Of a stretch of 64,000 nucleotides of DNA, positions 27,297 to 49,341 are shown in pieces (the stretch's first letter is position 1; every line of letters begins with the position of its first letter). Both the position numbers and the translations under genes were made by a program. This DNA is from Adineta ricciae (lineage: Eukaryota > Rotifera > Eurotatoria > Adinetida > Adinetidae). Below the pieces are notes generated by a model that was not told the origin of the DNA, ran no database searches, and was given only the letters and a program-made list of their open reading frames with translations. The stretch spans positions 930,001 through 994,000 of the forward strand of contig CAJNOJ010000006.1 of assembly GCA_905250025.1 (NCBI GenBank), read 5' to 3'.

Positions 27297-28094
27297 ATTA
27301 CTATTAACTTTTGATAGATGAAAGAAAATGAATGACGCTATGATTCGCGTTTTGTGTTTATATACATATGGAGGACAGTAAGATGCACTCAAAATACGAT
27401 AATTGTCGTGATCATTATTATTGACGTGTATCGACTGCAATATGCAACCTCGTCCTTTAATGCCGTTCTCGATACGTTAGTGTCGCGTATACCTCTAGCG
27501 GTTGTCATAAAGCAGAAAGTATATGCAATATGTACTTTATTAAGGTAGAAAAAATGCTTCGTAAGAATGATGCTGGAGCTTTTTTATTTCTTGTTTACAA
27601 AAGGTGCTATTGTTAGATGCGTATCATCCGATATGCTAAATTGCTATGGTTCATAAACGATCGCAATAAATTATCGTTGCACTTCATGAATCCTCTTCTG
27701 TTATACCTTACATCTTGAGATAAGAGTGAGTCGAAAAAGAGAATAAGATGTCCTTTTTAAGAAAAAATTTTATCTTTTATCTATTCTAGCTTGTTATTAA
27801 CAAAAAATAACCGCGTGTTGTGTTAGATATTTGCATTTTGTTATTTTTTATTTGATTTATGATTAATCATTCGAGTAATTTTCGGGTTAACCTTCTCTAA
27901 TGAATATTTATTTATGCAAGATTTATTTTCACTAAAAAATGAAGTATATTCAAGATTGTGAGATCACACTGTAAACAAAAATAGACAGAAACAGAAAAGT
28001 CAGGAAAAGAATATCTAATTAAATGACGAACGAAACTCGAAAAGTCATTACATAAAGCACCGTCGTAGAAAAGCGAAACACAAACCAGCTGACA
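27297..28094. other. Intergenic region
   Basis: AT-rich sequence between the start of the ABCG gene and the end of the ORP gene, both on the minus strand. It should hold the ABCG promoter. No gene is seen. Confidence 0.5.
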
Positions 28095-31000
28095 TCAGAA
28101 GATATCTGGACAGACATTCCAATTTCGTTGCCAGTATTTCTCATTGGAAACCCAAACATCTTGTCCGGTTATTTCATGTTTCATCAGACGAAACCATCTA
28201 AACAACGAAGGAATGAGAGAGAAGTCAAGCAGCTGAATGATTCGTACCTTGGTTGCCAATCTTCTCGACGCTTTTCCAATGCTCGTCGCGAGACCCGTTG
28301 CTTTTCTTCGAGACGGTCTTTTTCTTGTCCAGCTAAGTCAATATTACCTTCTTCCATTTGACGAATATCCGGACGAAATCGTGAATCTGTTGGTGGTAAC
28401 GGTGGTCGAGTTTTCTTATCTTGTTCTGTCCATTCATTTAATGCCATTGTAAATAACGAAAAGTTGTAGTACTAAAACGGCTTATTCTTGACTTATCAAA
28501 GGTTACTTTCGTAATTACTTGTGCTGCATAGTCTAGTTTTGGAATGATTCTCCACAGTGTGATCGAATTTGGTGGAAGATTGAGTTGTTCGTGTGTCGGA
28601 TCAACATCTGGCAATTCTTCATCTGGATCGTTACTATCAGCGCCATTTGCTGCTGCTGCCGCTACTGCAGTTGTTGCCTGTTGGGGAGGATTTTTCGAAG
28701 CATTCTTTAGATCCTTCTTTTGTTGCTTCAGAAATGCTTCGAAATGATTGATATCAATTGAATACAAAGCATCTGTCCAATAGCCGTATAATCCACGTAT
28801 TTTATTTTTGCTAGACATTCAATCGTGCATCACTATGTAGACGATTTTTATAGGTTGTAACTTACTTGCCATCGTAAATGTAGCCTTCAACTTTATGTAA
28901 TTCTTTTGATGACCATGAATAGGGTTTAAAATTAATAATTGCTTTGATCTTATTAGAATGATTGACAATTTCCATAGTACCATGCTAAATTAAAATCGTC
29001 AAAGCATAATTAAATATCACATACGATGAGCACAATCTCTTACATATTCGAACCAGAGCTTACCAACAACGATATTATGAATTGTACATGTCACACTTTC
29101 CCATGTGTAGACTTCCTTATGTCTAGTGATGAGAGAAAACGAAAGCAATGTCACCTTTTTTTTACGTTTCTTATTGGCCTACCGTTTAAGTTCTAATGTT
29201 AATAAACCTTTGGGATTGACTTCCATATTTTTAACAGAAAACTTCGCTTTCGGCAAAATACTTCCGTAAAATCTCCATCGATCGCCATTGTTTTTCGATT
29301 CACATGTAAATGCACTTACTGGTGGGTGATGACTAACTTGTTCGCTCATATAACGAAATGGTACATCATCTCTTTATCAAATTTCGAGATAAAATATCAT
29401 CGAACGATAATAACATCTATCTTACCGAACGAATTCGTACGTTTCACCAAGCAACGGATTGAATGGTTTCGACAAACGATCGCAATTGTTCGATATCGAT
29501 GACACAGCGAAAGCGGCAACGTACTATTCGAAAAATAGTTAATAAATCTCCAACAGAAATAGGAATATACATACCTGCATTCTCATGTGTGGATCCGTAC
29601 ATTCGTCTGCCCGATCGAGTAGATACGAATAGAGCGCATTCTCAGTGAACCGCTGAAGAAATGAGATTGGCTCATTCCAGACAATTGGCATTGTTATTTT
29701 CGATAGTTCCTAGAAAAATAACTTGCATTTCCTTGATGATGCACTCAAAACTTTTCTTCCTGCTCATATTACAATTTTTATTTACGCTAGTTCCTAACAT
29801 CCCAAGGCAAAACATTCTCGTCTGCCTATGGTTCTAACCAGATGTTACCTACAACGTCGACAGGTGACATCGAGCATTTCTATTTCTATGAACAACAAGT
29901 GCGAATAGTTGATGTGAATAATGAGAAAAACAAACGAGACGTTTGTGTTCATTACTCTGTATACAAGTGGAACGTTTCTTATTTTCTGGGTAATGCAATA
30001 GATGATTTTGATGTAAATTAAAACTGATTCTAATCTCATTTGTAATCTGAATTAGAGTGACTCTTCTAATACAATTGGACTTTATTTCATGCTATGTCCT
30101 GTTTCGATGAAAAATTGCACATAATTCAAGTGCTTTGAGAACTCATTCTGACATGTTGAAGCAGAGAATATCTTACTTTTCCAATACATTGTTTCAGGAT
30201 ACTCCAAATGCTGATTTGCGAACGATCAAACATTGGTACAGGAAGTTTTGTTCTAAACAGAAATCACAAGACAATACTTCATCAAGGAAACGGACGGTTC
30301 GAATCGTTACCTCTGTGCATTTTTCTGTAATGCAACATATAGGTTATCCATATGTGTATTGAAAAAATCAAGAGAAAGAACTTTTTCTAGAAACCGATTG
30401 GATTATAAATGACTTTAGGATTTGATGAGAAAATTCAATGTGCGTTTATGACTTTAAAATGTTAAGGCCACTGAATGAGAAAGAAAAGAAAGAAGTGTTT
30501 ACTAGTTCTTCATTCTTTTCTTCTCCGTTTTTTTTTATTCCGAGCAAGTGTAAGAATGATATAGAGAATTTTATTTGCTGTTCATCCATCCGAGAGATAA
30601 TTTCTTTCTCTCGCCTCTTTTAGAGAGGAAAAGAAAAGAAAAGAAAAGAAAGAAAAGACCTGCCAGTGTAAAAAGGATTCTAGCTGGTTTATCTAGTCAC
30701 TATGTTTTCGATCACGCCACCTTTTCTTTCTCTGATATTATATTAAAATGAATGTCTAGAGTCTGAATGCGTTAGAGAAAAAGAGAAAGATAATAAAATT
30801 AGAGAAAAGCAACAGAGAAATGAGAGAAAAAGTCCGAGCCTCAAGTACTCGACATGATGAGACACAAAACAAAAATTTAACTTTTACTTACCGACCAAAT
30901 TGCTGCCGGCAAAGACTGTTCCAAACACGCATTAAATCTCGCTGAATGCCATCGATGTAATGATCAAAATCTATTTAAAGAACGAAAGAAATCCGCTTTC

Positions 31001-31874
31001 TGGTATGTTATTTTGAGGAAGTGCCTAACACTGATCTTAGCTTTTCAATTCGACCATAAATGCCCCATGTTTCTCATTTGAAATCGTTTTCTCTTTCCTT
31101 CTCAAGAGTTACTCATTTCGTATGACTAATCAAACTTGTTCTATAACAACTACTTGATTATTAACGTGTCGATGAAAACAATAATAATCCAGGAGAAAAC
31201 CAAGACTCATTTGAGATAGATAACAAACTAGACTTTTCATTCTGAGGAGATCATCGATCATCAAATCGAATAAATAATTAAGCCATCTCAAAAACACACC
31301 CTTGTTAACTCGAGATTTGTCTCTCTCACGTCTTACACTTCAACTCCATACTTCCTGAAAAGAACACAGCCTAGACAAAGTTCAGTTTTCCATCGACATG
31401 AGCATAGCGCCTTTAAGACGTTTTTTTTTCAATAATGTTACTTGCCATCTGAACGCAAACCAAATAAATCTCTTGAGAATATTCTCTTATCGATTGTCCT
31501 TGGTAAATCTAATTAAATTTTTTTGTTCCCATCTCATAAATATCAAGAAAATTGTATGTCGAAGAGTAATATTTCCTGATTTATGAAGTACAAAGGATAA
31601 TAGGAGACGAATTATCCAAAAGATATTGTCATCGAGTACATATTGTTCACGTTCACAAGTATTTCCGTTTGCAAAAAAAACGGATCAACTTCAGTACAGG
31701 AAAGAATACTTTCTAGTAATAAATATGTATCATTTCGATCTTTGTCTATCCTGTTGACTCAATGTTAATATTTACTAATTCTTGCGCAGAACATCTATTC
31801 GAAAGTGCAAGGAAATAAAAAAAGCAGTTACCATCAGCGTCAAAAAATTCATCATCCGTTTTAGATTGTGCCAT
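28095..31874 (-). CDS. Oxysterol-binding protein-related protein, ORP2-like (short form)
   Basis: Lipid-transfer protein that would carry sterol or phosphoinositide between membranes. Exons found: 31874-31832, 30970-30892, 29709-29575, 29523-29426, 29371-29183, 29122-29044, 28984-28866, 28810-28519, 28471-28248, 28197-28095 (about 450 residues). The start (DDEFFDAD) recalls the FFDA block of ORP1/ORP2. There is no PH domain or ankyrin region, so it is the short ORD-only type. Key motifs in order are [28 protein letters not shown] (the family fingerprint), [19 protein letters not shown], and a C-terminal DSRFRPDIR followed by EEKQR. One junction fails: exon 2 ends in phase 2 but exon 3 needs phase 0. 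A tiny missed exon, a non-standard splice site or a 1-base error is likely. The family call is not affected. Confidence 0.9.
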
Positions 31875-32898
31875 TTGTTTGAATCAATCTAAATACATAC
31901 GAATAAAACAAAGAATTTCAATTCAAAATTCAACTTACAGTCTGCGAATAGATTAAATCTCATGATAACGATGAACATGAAAAATCTTTAAATAAAAAAA
32001 AAAGAAAAGAAAAGAAAAAGCACTTGCTTAATAGCCACTGCTGTAATCCTTTCTTTTTTTCGGATTTTTAGTTAAAGAAAACGGAGAAGTTTTCTTTTCA
32101 ATGCATTACGATTGTCAGCGTGGCTTGAATTTGTATACAGAGAAGGGTTCTCTTACGTCCGTGTTTTTTTTTCTTCTTTTTCTTGTCGTCGTACTTTTTT
32201 TTATTGTATGCTGACAGTATTCTATATGATTTTTCTTTTTTTCGTCATCGGGTGGCACACATTATATTTTGGTAATGCCAATGTACGTCTGTGGACAATA
32301 GATAAAGGTAGTATGTAAATAGAAGAAAAAGAAAAACAGTGAAACTCGTTATGTAACGAAAGAAAGCAAAAAAAAGCATAGAAGCCGACGTTTGTCGATC
32401 TAGGCATGTTGTTGTTGACAGGTCTCTTTTCGTTCATTCACTTCTATTCATATATATACACAAAGAAGAAAAGGATCAACTTTCGGATCGATTCAATCTA
32501 CTGATAGGTTACACGATATCAAATTTATTATGCACGAAAATACAGCGTTAGTTTCTAGCGGACATAATCTAAGTTCAATCGAATCAGAAGCCAGGCACAG
32601 CGAAGAAATCTGTCAACGGATCGATGTCTGACTTACAAAAACTTTTGATTAAATCGAAATTGTGAACATGAGAATGGTGGCGAAAGATGCCAGTCAGCTC
32701 TGATATGAATTGGTCAAGAATTTTGATTGGATGTCGAGTTAGGCAATGGATCAATCGATGACGAGTAATATGACTCATGAAAACGAAGCAATTGAAAAAA
32801 TTTGTTGTAAAGAAAGAAAGAACGAGAAATTCTTTTGTTTTTATTTCCAAGATTTTTTTTCTGACAAATGGCCTGAGAATAAATTTTGAAACAAAACT
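31875..32898. other. Divergent intergenic region
   Basis: About 1 kb between the starts of the ORP gene (minus) and the USP32-like gene (plus), so probably a bidirectional promoter region. The short frames here have no supporting features. Confidence 0.5.
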
Positions 32899-38679
<5,781 letters not shown>

Positions 38680-39598
38680 TTCAATAAACGAACAAAAATT
38701 TCTTCAGAGATGTCATTATTTTTGTTTCTTTTTTTGTAAACAATATATACATATTTCTCTCCGGTGCTTTTATGTTGTATAATCAAAGTCGACACATATG
38801 CATACATACATACAATCCAGAATCAAAACGAAAGAAAATTCTTTGTGCTTATTCGACTGTTTGAATCTAACTGAACCTGTTTTTGTGTTTTTTCCTTTTC
38901 TTGTACAGCGAATATCAACAAACTTGTGCAACTTATGTTGGTTTTGTTTTTTTTCTTTTTCGTGTATTTGTATGAAGATGTGCACACAGTTTTCAAACAA
39001 AATAATATGAGACATATAAATTGATATTTTTCCTATACGATTAGCTGGTTAGTCATCGGTTGCCAATTTGATAACCGTTTTCGTCTTCGTTCCGTTGTGA
39101 CGAAAAACATACGGTGTTTTGTCAAAAAAACAAGGTTGCATATCAGCAATTCGTAGAAACAAAAAGATTGAAGTGAGCGCAGATAAGAAATTAGATCACT
39201 TGTTTGACAAAAGTACGTCAATGTGTGAGATTTGAAGGAACATGCATTTTCTATGAGGAAGAGTGTGGCTATAAAATCAAAATCATTGACCGTCGAGCAG
39301 CGCCCTCTGGATTACTCAACAAGAGTACTCATTGCTCAGTATTCGGTTGATTACCTAAACCAAGAAGGAAAGAGAAAAACGAGAAAAAATAAATGTTTAT
39401 TATACATCAAAATGGCGATGAAATGATCGATTCATTCACCTGAAACGATAAAAAAATAAGAAATCAATGAATAACTCAATTATTCGTATGAGGTTATATT
39501 TACATTCGGTTTTTTTCTAGATGTAAATACATCTTTTGACAACGTTTTCTTTTCCAACAACAACAACAACAACAAATCAACAAAAATACGATTTCGAA
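38680..39598. other. Intergenic region between USP32-like and TAO kinase genes
   Basis: It contains the USP32-like polyadenylation signal at 38683-38688 and the TAO kinase 5' UTR, with a CAA-rich run just before its ATG. No further gene is supported. Confidence 0.5.
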
Positions 39599-43582
<3,984 letters not shown>

Positions 43583-44087
43583 TCTCTTGATATTAACAAT
43601 CTATGTGAATACAGTGATCCTTCTTATCCTATTCGCTGTTTCTCGCTCGTTCGAGTTCAATTCAGGTAAATCTGTCTCTTCCAATTTTTTTGTATAAAAT
43701 CGAACACTCTTGGTTTTTTGTGTTTTTTCTCACTCTCACTCTCTCTCTCTCTATTGCAATCAGATTATAATTGTTCATTTTGTTCTCTCTTTCTCACGCT
43801 ATCTCTGTCCTATGACTTATATATCTTTTGGTTTTTATCATATACGTAACAAACAGTTTCTTTTTTTTTCTTTTGTTGCTTTGCTTTATATATACATATG
43901 TATACACTATTTTTCTAACTGGTCTCTTCTGATATTTGACCAAAAAACCATCCTACGAGACAAAAATTGGAACATTTACGGTTGCTTATATATAAATATA
44001 AATATAAATATATTCGATTACGATAATTCATAATTTAATTTTAGATTCTTTTCTTCAGTTTTCTACTTTTTTTTGTCAGTAACAAAG
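43583..44087. other. Short intergenic spacer with AT-rich repeat
   Basis: Spacer between the tandem TAO kinase and NDFIP-like genes. It has CT runs near 43730-43755 and an AAATAT-type repeat near 43987-44014. No gene is seen. Confidence 0.5.
43987..44014. repeat. AAATAT-type simple repeat
   Basis: A few copies of a TATAAA/AAATAT unit just upstream of the NDFIP-like gene. Confidence 0.6.
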
Positions 44088-45041
44088 ATGAGTGATAATG
44101 CAAATCACGTAACAGTGACTGTCGAACAATCGACAGCAACTCCTGCTCCTGCACAGACCCATGAGAATGTTGAAGCATCTGCGACAGTGCAAGCAACACC
44201 ATTAGGTACGATATTGACGACAAATTGCATTCATATAACCTACCCCCTTTGTATTTATTTTACATTAGATGGACCACCACCTGCATATGAAGCTGCTCCA
44301 TCATCAAACGCTAGTGCTAATAATCCTGGTAATGTAGATGAGGCTGTAGGTGTGATTGAAGCTCCACCGCCATACTGTCTCGTCGACCCAAGTAAAATCC
44401 CCAATATGGACCATATCCCACATTATTCGCAAATAACACCTGTTGAAATTATTGATCTAAATATGAACAGTAGTGCTGGCAACGAGCAGGTAACAGTAAG
44501 ATACTCTGTTGATTTTCCATATAATTGTGTGTCTTTTTTTAGTCAAATCGTTATCATAATCAAGCAGCGATTGCAGCTTGGCTTTCATCGGGTTCGAACA
44601 TGGACATCGGTACAGATTGTACATTCCTTATGGCATTGTAAGTACCCTGTCCCTTCGATGTCCAGACTCGTTCAATTCTTCTTTGTAATACTTAGTATAA
44701 TTGCTTTCTTTTTCAACTGGATCGGTTTTCTTGCCGTTATTTGTCTTATTCCGACCATCGCTGCTCGTTTCGGCGCGATGTCAGGCTTTGGCTTGAGTGT
44801 CGCCAAATGGATAACCGTTGTTCGTTACCATGAATTGAATAATTCATCCTATCTTACACCAAATAACATGTCCACACCTTATCATCGAACCATCGTTCAT
44901 GATCCTGCACACAACTTCGTCTTTGCTATTGTTCTATTTGCTGGATTCTTCTTGTTCGTTCGGGGTTTAATATCTTACATTGCCGTTAAGAATCGTGCAA
45001 ATCAACATGGACAAACAGCAGATGTTTTCAATTGGTACTAG
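44088..45041 (+). CDS. NDFIP1/2-like Nedd4 adaptor membrane protein
   Basis: Golgi/endosomal membrane adaptor that recruits and activates Nedd4-family E3 ligases. Exons 44088-44205, 44269-44489, 44543-44637, 44696-45041 give 259 residues. The N-terminal half is cytosolic, Ala/Thr-rich, with two PY motifs: PPAY (43-46) and PPPY (72-75), the WW-domain ligands. The C-terminal half has three hydrophobic segments with FFNWIGF, ARFGAMSGFGLS and a final FFLFVRGLISY helix, closely matching the conserved NDFIP core. It ends FNWY. The unspliced transcript is also open from start to stop, because the three introns (63, 53 and 58 nt) sum to a multiple of three; that makes a misleading 300-plus-residue frame. 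An AATAAA lies near 45118. It sits beside the USP32-like gene, another ubiquitin factor, perhaps by chance. Confidence 0.93.
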   Translation: MSDNANHVTVTVEQSTATPAPAQTHENVEASATVQATPLGTILTTNCIHITYPLCIYFTLDGPPPAYEAAPSSNASANNPGNVDEAVGVIEAPPPYCLVDPSKIPNMDHIPHYSQITPVEIIDLNMNSSAGNEQVTVRYSVDFPYNCVSFFSQIVIIIKQRLQLGFHRVRTWTSVQIVHSLWHCKYPVPSMSRLVQFFFVILSIIAFFFNWIGFLAVICLIPTIAARFGAMSGFGLSVAKWITVVRYHELNNSSYLTPNNMSTPYHRTIVHDPAHNFVFAIVLFAGFFLFVRGLISYIAVKNRANQHGQTADVFNWY

Positions 45042-45807
45042 ACTTTCAAGAAAACTACTTCAAGAGACCTTCTTATATTCTCTTCGTTTGTCGATCTGTT
45101 ACTAATATTGTTCTGAACAAATAAAAACTTGAGGGACAATATATTTATATCAGCTAATCTACATATACGTATATGTTTTTTTCTTGTTCTCGAATATATG
45201 GATGTCTTTTGTCCTTTTTTTTGCTTATTTCATCGATCAAATCCTTTTTTTTCGAAATATATATCGTATGTTGTATTTAACATCATTTACGAATGTTTCT
45301 CGTATCCAACCGAAAAGAAATCGCAAATCGGGTTTACATGGTTTTATTGTCTTTTAGTGTATAAATAAACGTAATCATCAGATGTGATTAGATCTTCGTA
45401 TGATGATGAGTTTAGAAGAGACAGAGCAGAAACAGAAAAGGTTATGTACAATAAACACGCGTTCTAGAAAAGAAAGAGAGGTGCGAGAAGAAAATCTATA
45501 ACAACGAGAACGGGAAACAACAACAACAACAACAACGCCTTTCTCATTCTTATATACAGGTGATAGAGAAGAAAAACGAAAATATTGTTCTGAACTACCG
45601 GCTAGTACGGCAACCAACACAGTTCGGTAAAAGAGAAGGAAAACGAATCAGCAAGAGAGATGAGAAGATATGCATGTGAAAAATGAGGATGGTTGACTGT
45701 TGCATATAAACCATATTTAACACACCGGCGAATTGACCTGAACTGTTCGATTTTACTTTTCCAAGGGTAAATTGGGGAGGATTACGAATTGAGAATAGTT
45801 CGAATGT
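45042..45807. other. Convergent intergenic spacer
   Basis: It holds the 3' UTRs of the NDFIP-like (plus) and ankyrin (minus) genes. A short CAA repeat lies near 45520-45537. No coding feature is seen. Confidence 0.5.
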
Positions 45808-46638
45808 TCAGTCATCCAATGACATCGACGCTTGTCGAAGGTGCTCCCGTGCATGACGGTGTGATTCTGAGCATGAACAGCCAATCATCATTTCTCGGTT
45901 TAGCAACGTATCAGCTGTTGCTTGGTCTCCTGTTGCAACTAGAATAGCAAGTCGGATTAAATTTTTCGATAAAAACGAATGAAATTTGACACGTACTGGC
46001 GGTGTGAACAGCTGATTGTCCGAGCCAACCATTTTGGTGAATATCGGAGCCAGCTTTCAATAGATAATCAATGATTTCAGCATGTGTACCACGGACAGCT
46101 AGAAAAAAACATCAATCGAATTCCAATGGGGTAAATTTAAAATCGATAAATCTTACCAAGAATGAGTGGAATATCTCCATCATCATTTTTACAATTAACA
46201 CTAGCTCCGTATTTAACAAGCGTTTGAACTACATCGAGATGGCCATTTTGAGCGGCAGCGTGAAGAGCTGTATAGCCGAATTGACCTTTCTTTTGGATAT
46301 CAGCTCCTGCATCGATTAATGCTTTAACGATATCACGTCGACCAAGCATAGCAGCGTTCATCAGTGGTGTATAACCATAAGCATCAGGAGCATTAATATC
46401 TGCACCTAGAGAGGACAAAATAGTCAGAGTAAAATCGAATTTCATTCGAGTTCAGAATATTTCTTTACATACCTTCACGAAGCCAGCATTTAATTCCTTC
46501 CAAAGAACCGCATTCGGCTTCTTCTGGTAGAGAACGTTTAGTTTTCTGTGGATTGTTGAATAGATTCAAAACAAGATCAGTAGTTGTTTTGATCCATGAA
46601 ACTGGGTAGTAAATGTCGCTTATATCAATTGAAGGCAT
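45808..46638 (-). CDS. Small ankyrin-repeat protein
   Basis: Four exons (46638-46473, 46405-46157, 46098-45997, 45938-45808) join in frame to 215 residues. After an N-terminal stretch of about 45 residues come at least four ankyrin repeats. The clearest have GADINAPDAYGYTPLMNAA, GQFGYTALHAAAQNGHLDVV and GDIPLILAVRGTHAEII. The C-terminus is a short His/Arg/Ser-rich tail with a CSC pair. There is no membrane segment, SOCS box, death domain or catalytic motif, so it should be a cytosolic or nuclear binding protein. The partner is unknown, and the repeats are too generic to choose an orthologue. Confidence 0.85.
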
Positions 46639-49341
46639 GATAAAAATAATGTTAGACTGGATAATCTAAATCGAAGTTGAATATCGATAAAAGAGGTTTT
46701 GCACTCGTTAGTATCCTCTAAAGACTGTCCTTGTATTTATTTACGTTGTAAATCTCTGCTTTTCTCGCTCTCTCTCTCTCGACGTCTATAGTTCTTTTTC
46801 GTACGTTTTTACTCCCTATTTGCATACATAGAAGATAGTATTCGAGAAAGAATAGAAGTAACTATCACGCGCTCTACACGCAGTAAAATGTCCTCTCCAA
46901 TCTCGTTCGTTTTACCATCGTTACATACAGCGATGAGAACGAGAAGAAAGACGATTGGTGGTAAGAACTCAAGGATAGCATGTGATCGATGCTCGCGACT
47001 GCTAATGGCATGCGTTGGATGTGTGGACTATGGAATGGAGAACGTTATCCTAGATTTTAGCATGTCACAATGGAAAATCGGAACGAGAACTTTGTACAGT
47101 ACGATCGGTACTGAACTCAAATGATAATTCTTTCTGTCATCGACCAAAGTGCATTAGTTTAGAAAATCTATTCTGAACTGTGAACCTTATCCACTTCTAC
47201 ATGAGGATGTACAATGAAACAAAACGAGAGAAATGCAGAGATTACAAGGATGGAAGTACTAATTTGAACAAAGTTGCAATTTCACCTACCTGATTTTACT
47301 TATGAGAATATATGACAAAGATCGGTTTGATTGGGGTGTGGCTATATGCACAATAGTAAGACTGTAATATGATTGAGAAATCGAATTTGCGCTGGCTATT
47401 TATTGCCGAGAGAAAGAGAGAGAAATTTTGGAAGAATAAGGAGCAGGTCGTATGACTCTATCACGCGCACTCTGCATGGGTTTTCTTTGCGTCTGTTCTG
47501 TTTTGCATTGTGGTCGTGTTAACCAAGCCTCCAAATATCACGAGCTTTGTGCGTGATCAACACTTTTTTTGTTGTTGAAATAAAGCACGAGGATAACTGG
47601 CTCAATATATTCTGCGTTTTTTAAATGAATATAATAAAAGAAATGTAAAACAGAGACTGAAATATATATGACAGCATTAAGTGCAAAACGAGATACTAAA
47701 AAGTAGGTGTGTGACATCAATACGTATAAATCTGTTTTAAATGTAAAACATTCTTTTCAATAAGACGACTCAGTTCGTTATGACTATTGACAACAATTCA
47801 TTTTACTGAAGTTCTCGATGTTATTCGCAGTCATCGCGATGAAAGATTTGTCACGCTTCTTAGGATGTGATCAAAGGGCATCGATCATAATGTAAACAGA
47901 ATGACAAAAAAGTCGATCTTTGGAATTGACATGCAACATGCTCTCTCTCTCTCATGTACACCTGTTTTGATGCATTTTACTAATAGTACTAAACAAATTC
48001 AATGGCAAAGAAAAGTGTGTGTTTCTATTAGCAACAACGTAGGAGGTAATCATCTAAAAAAAGGTATACACTCGACGATAAACAAATCTCGCATTGAAAT
48101 AGTCAGATTGTGGGTGTTCAAATTGTTGTTATTATTACGTTTGGGTATTTTCGTGTTACTCGTGTTAAATATGAGGGCATCAACTGTCAACACGTACTTT
48201 TCAATGATCACGACGCAAAACATGCGTTTTTAATCAGAGAAGGAGAACATGGAAAACATATGCGGCAATGTATTATATTCAAATAGGAAAAAGTCCGTAA
48301 CTTTTGTTTGGTACTTTTAGGGTCAAATTTTTTATTACGTAGCCGTTATTCGTTCTAAACGGACGATTATACAGCGGGCCTTGGAGATCTAATCATTGTT
48401 TAAATATTCACGCATAACTAACGAATTTACATCGACGCATATTCGAGAGAGGAGAATATACGTTTCTTTTTCTAATCATGTTTTGAATAGAAAATATTTT
48501 TTGTGTATTAGACAACGATGTCAAGGTTGTATGTACTGCTACGAAGGATAATAGTAACTGATTTTCGTTATTGACGTCAATCGATACAGGTCTTTGTTTA
48601 TAGACACAATCATAAGGTAAAGTTCATTTTATACGATGACATGACCAAAGAAGTTGGACAGCGATGAAGAAATATGTAGAAATTTGCATCGCTGTTTGGT
48701 ATTATTACAATTTAGTCATAAACAACGAAAAGAATGACAGATAACATAACTTCAATCGGATAGCACATGATGTGTGATTCAGTAAAAGTATTCAGTACTT
48801 CCCAGTAGTATCTGATATTTAAGTGAGATTGCTGTGAAATCCAATTTTCTATTCGGAAAGTTAATAAGAGGCGTGTCATCTTGCTTGGCAAGAATATGGC
48901 CCTTTTTTTTCAACTAAAGACTCTCAAACAATAAATGATATCCTATCAGGTCATATGCAGCATATGGTACGTTTCACACGCGCGTCTTTGTCTACAGAGC
49001 AAAGTCAATCGATCAATCATCTGGTATTAGAACGAACTTGATAGTCTATTAAAGAACTAAAAGCGCGAGCACATGACTTATCAAACAGATGACGCTAGAT
49101 TACATTATTGGATAGTGTGAATGAGAAATTTCGATAGTCGGAATAATTTTCGGGCATGTTCTCGAATGGTTTCTCCCTAATAAACTTTGAAAATAATCAT
49201 TCCTGTCTTTTAATTCAAGGATGAATTTAAACCAATAAATCTCTCATCTGTATGAGTCATTGTATCTGTTCTGATAAGAATTTTGTTCTCACGAACGAAT
49301 TTTGAGAAAACTCTCTGATTCTGATCGAGATCGAGATCGAG
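46639..49341. other. Gene-poor region upstream of VPS35L
   Basis: About 2.7 kb between the starts of the ankyrin gene (minus) and VPS35L (plus). Reading frames at 46888-47124 and 47901-48233 begin with ATG or a near start but show no conserved motif, splicing logic or protein-like composition. CT/GA runs and AT-rich stretches occur. An unidentified short gene is possible but not supported. Confidence 0.45.

Noticed and set aside
46888-47124. ATG-started 78-codon frame with a CDRC...CVGC pair, resembling a zinc ribbon
   Set aside because: No splice partner, no conserved context, and the rest of the frame does not look like protein. Two CxxC pairs in a short frame can arise by chance.
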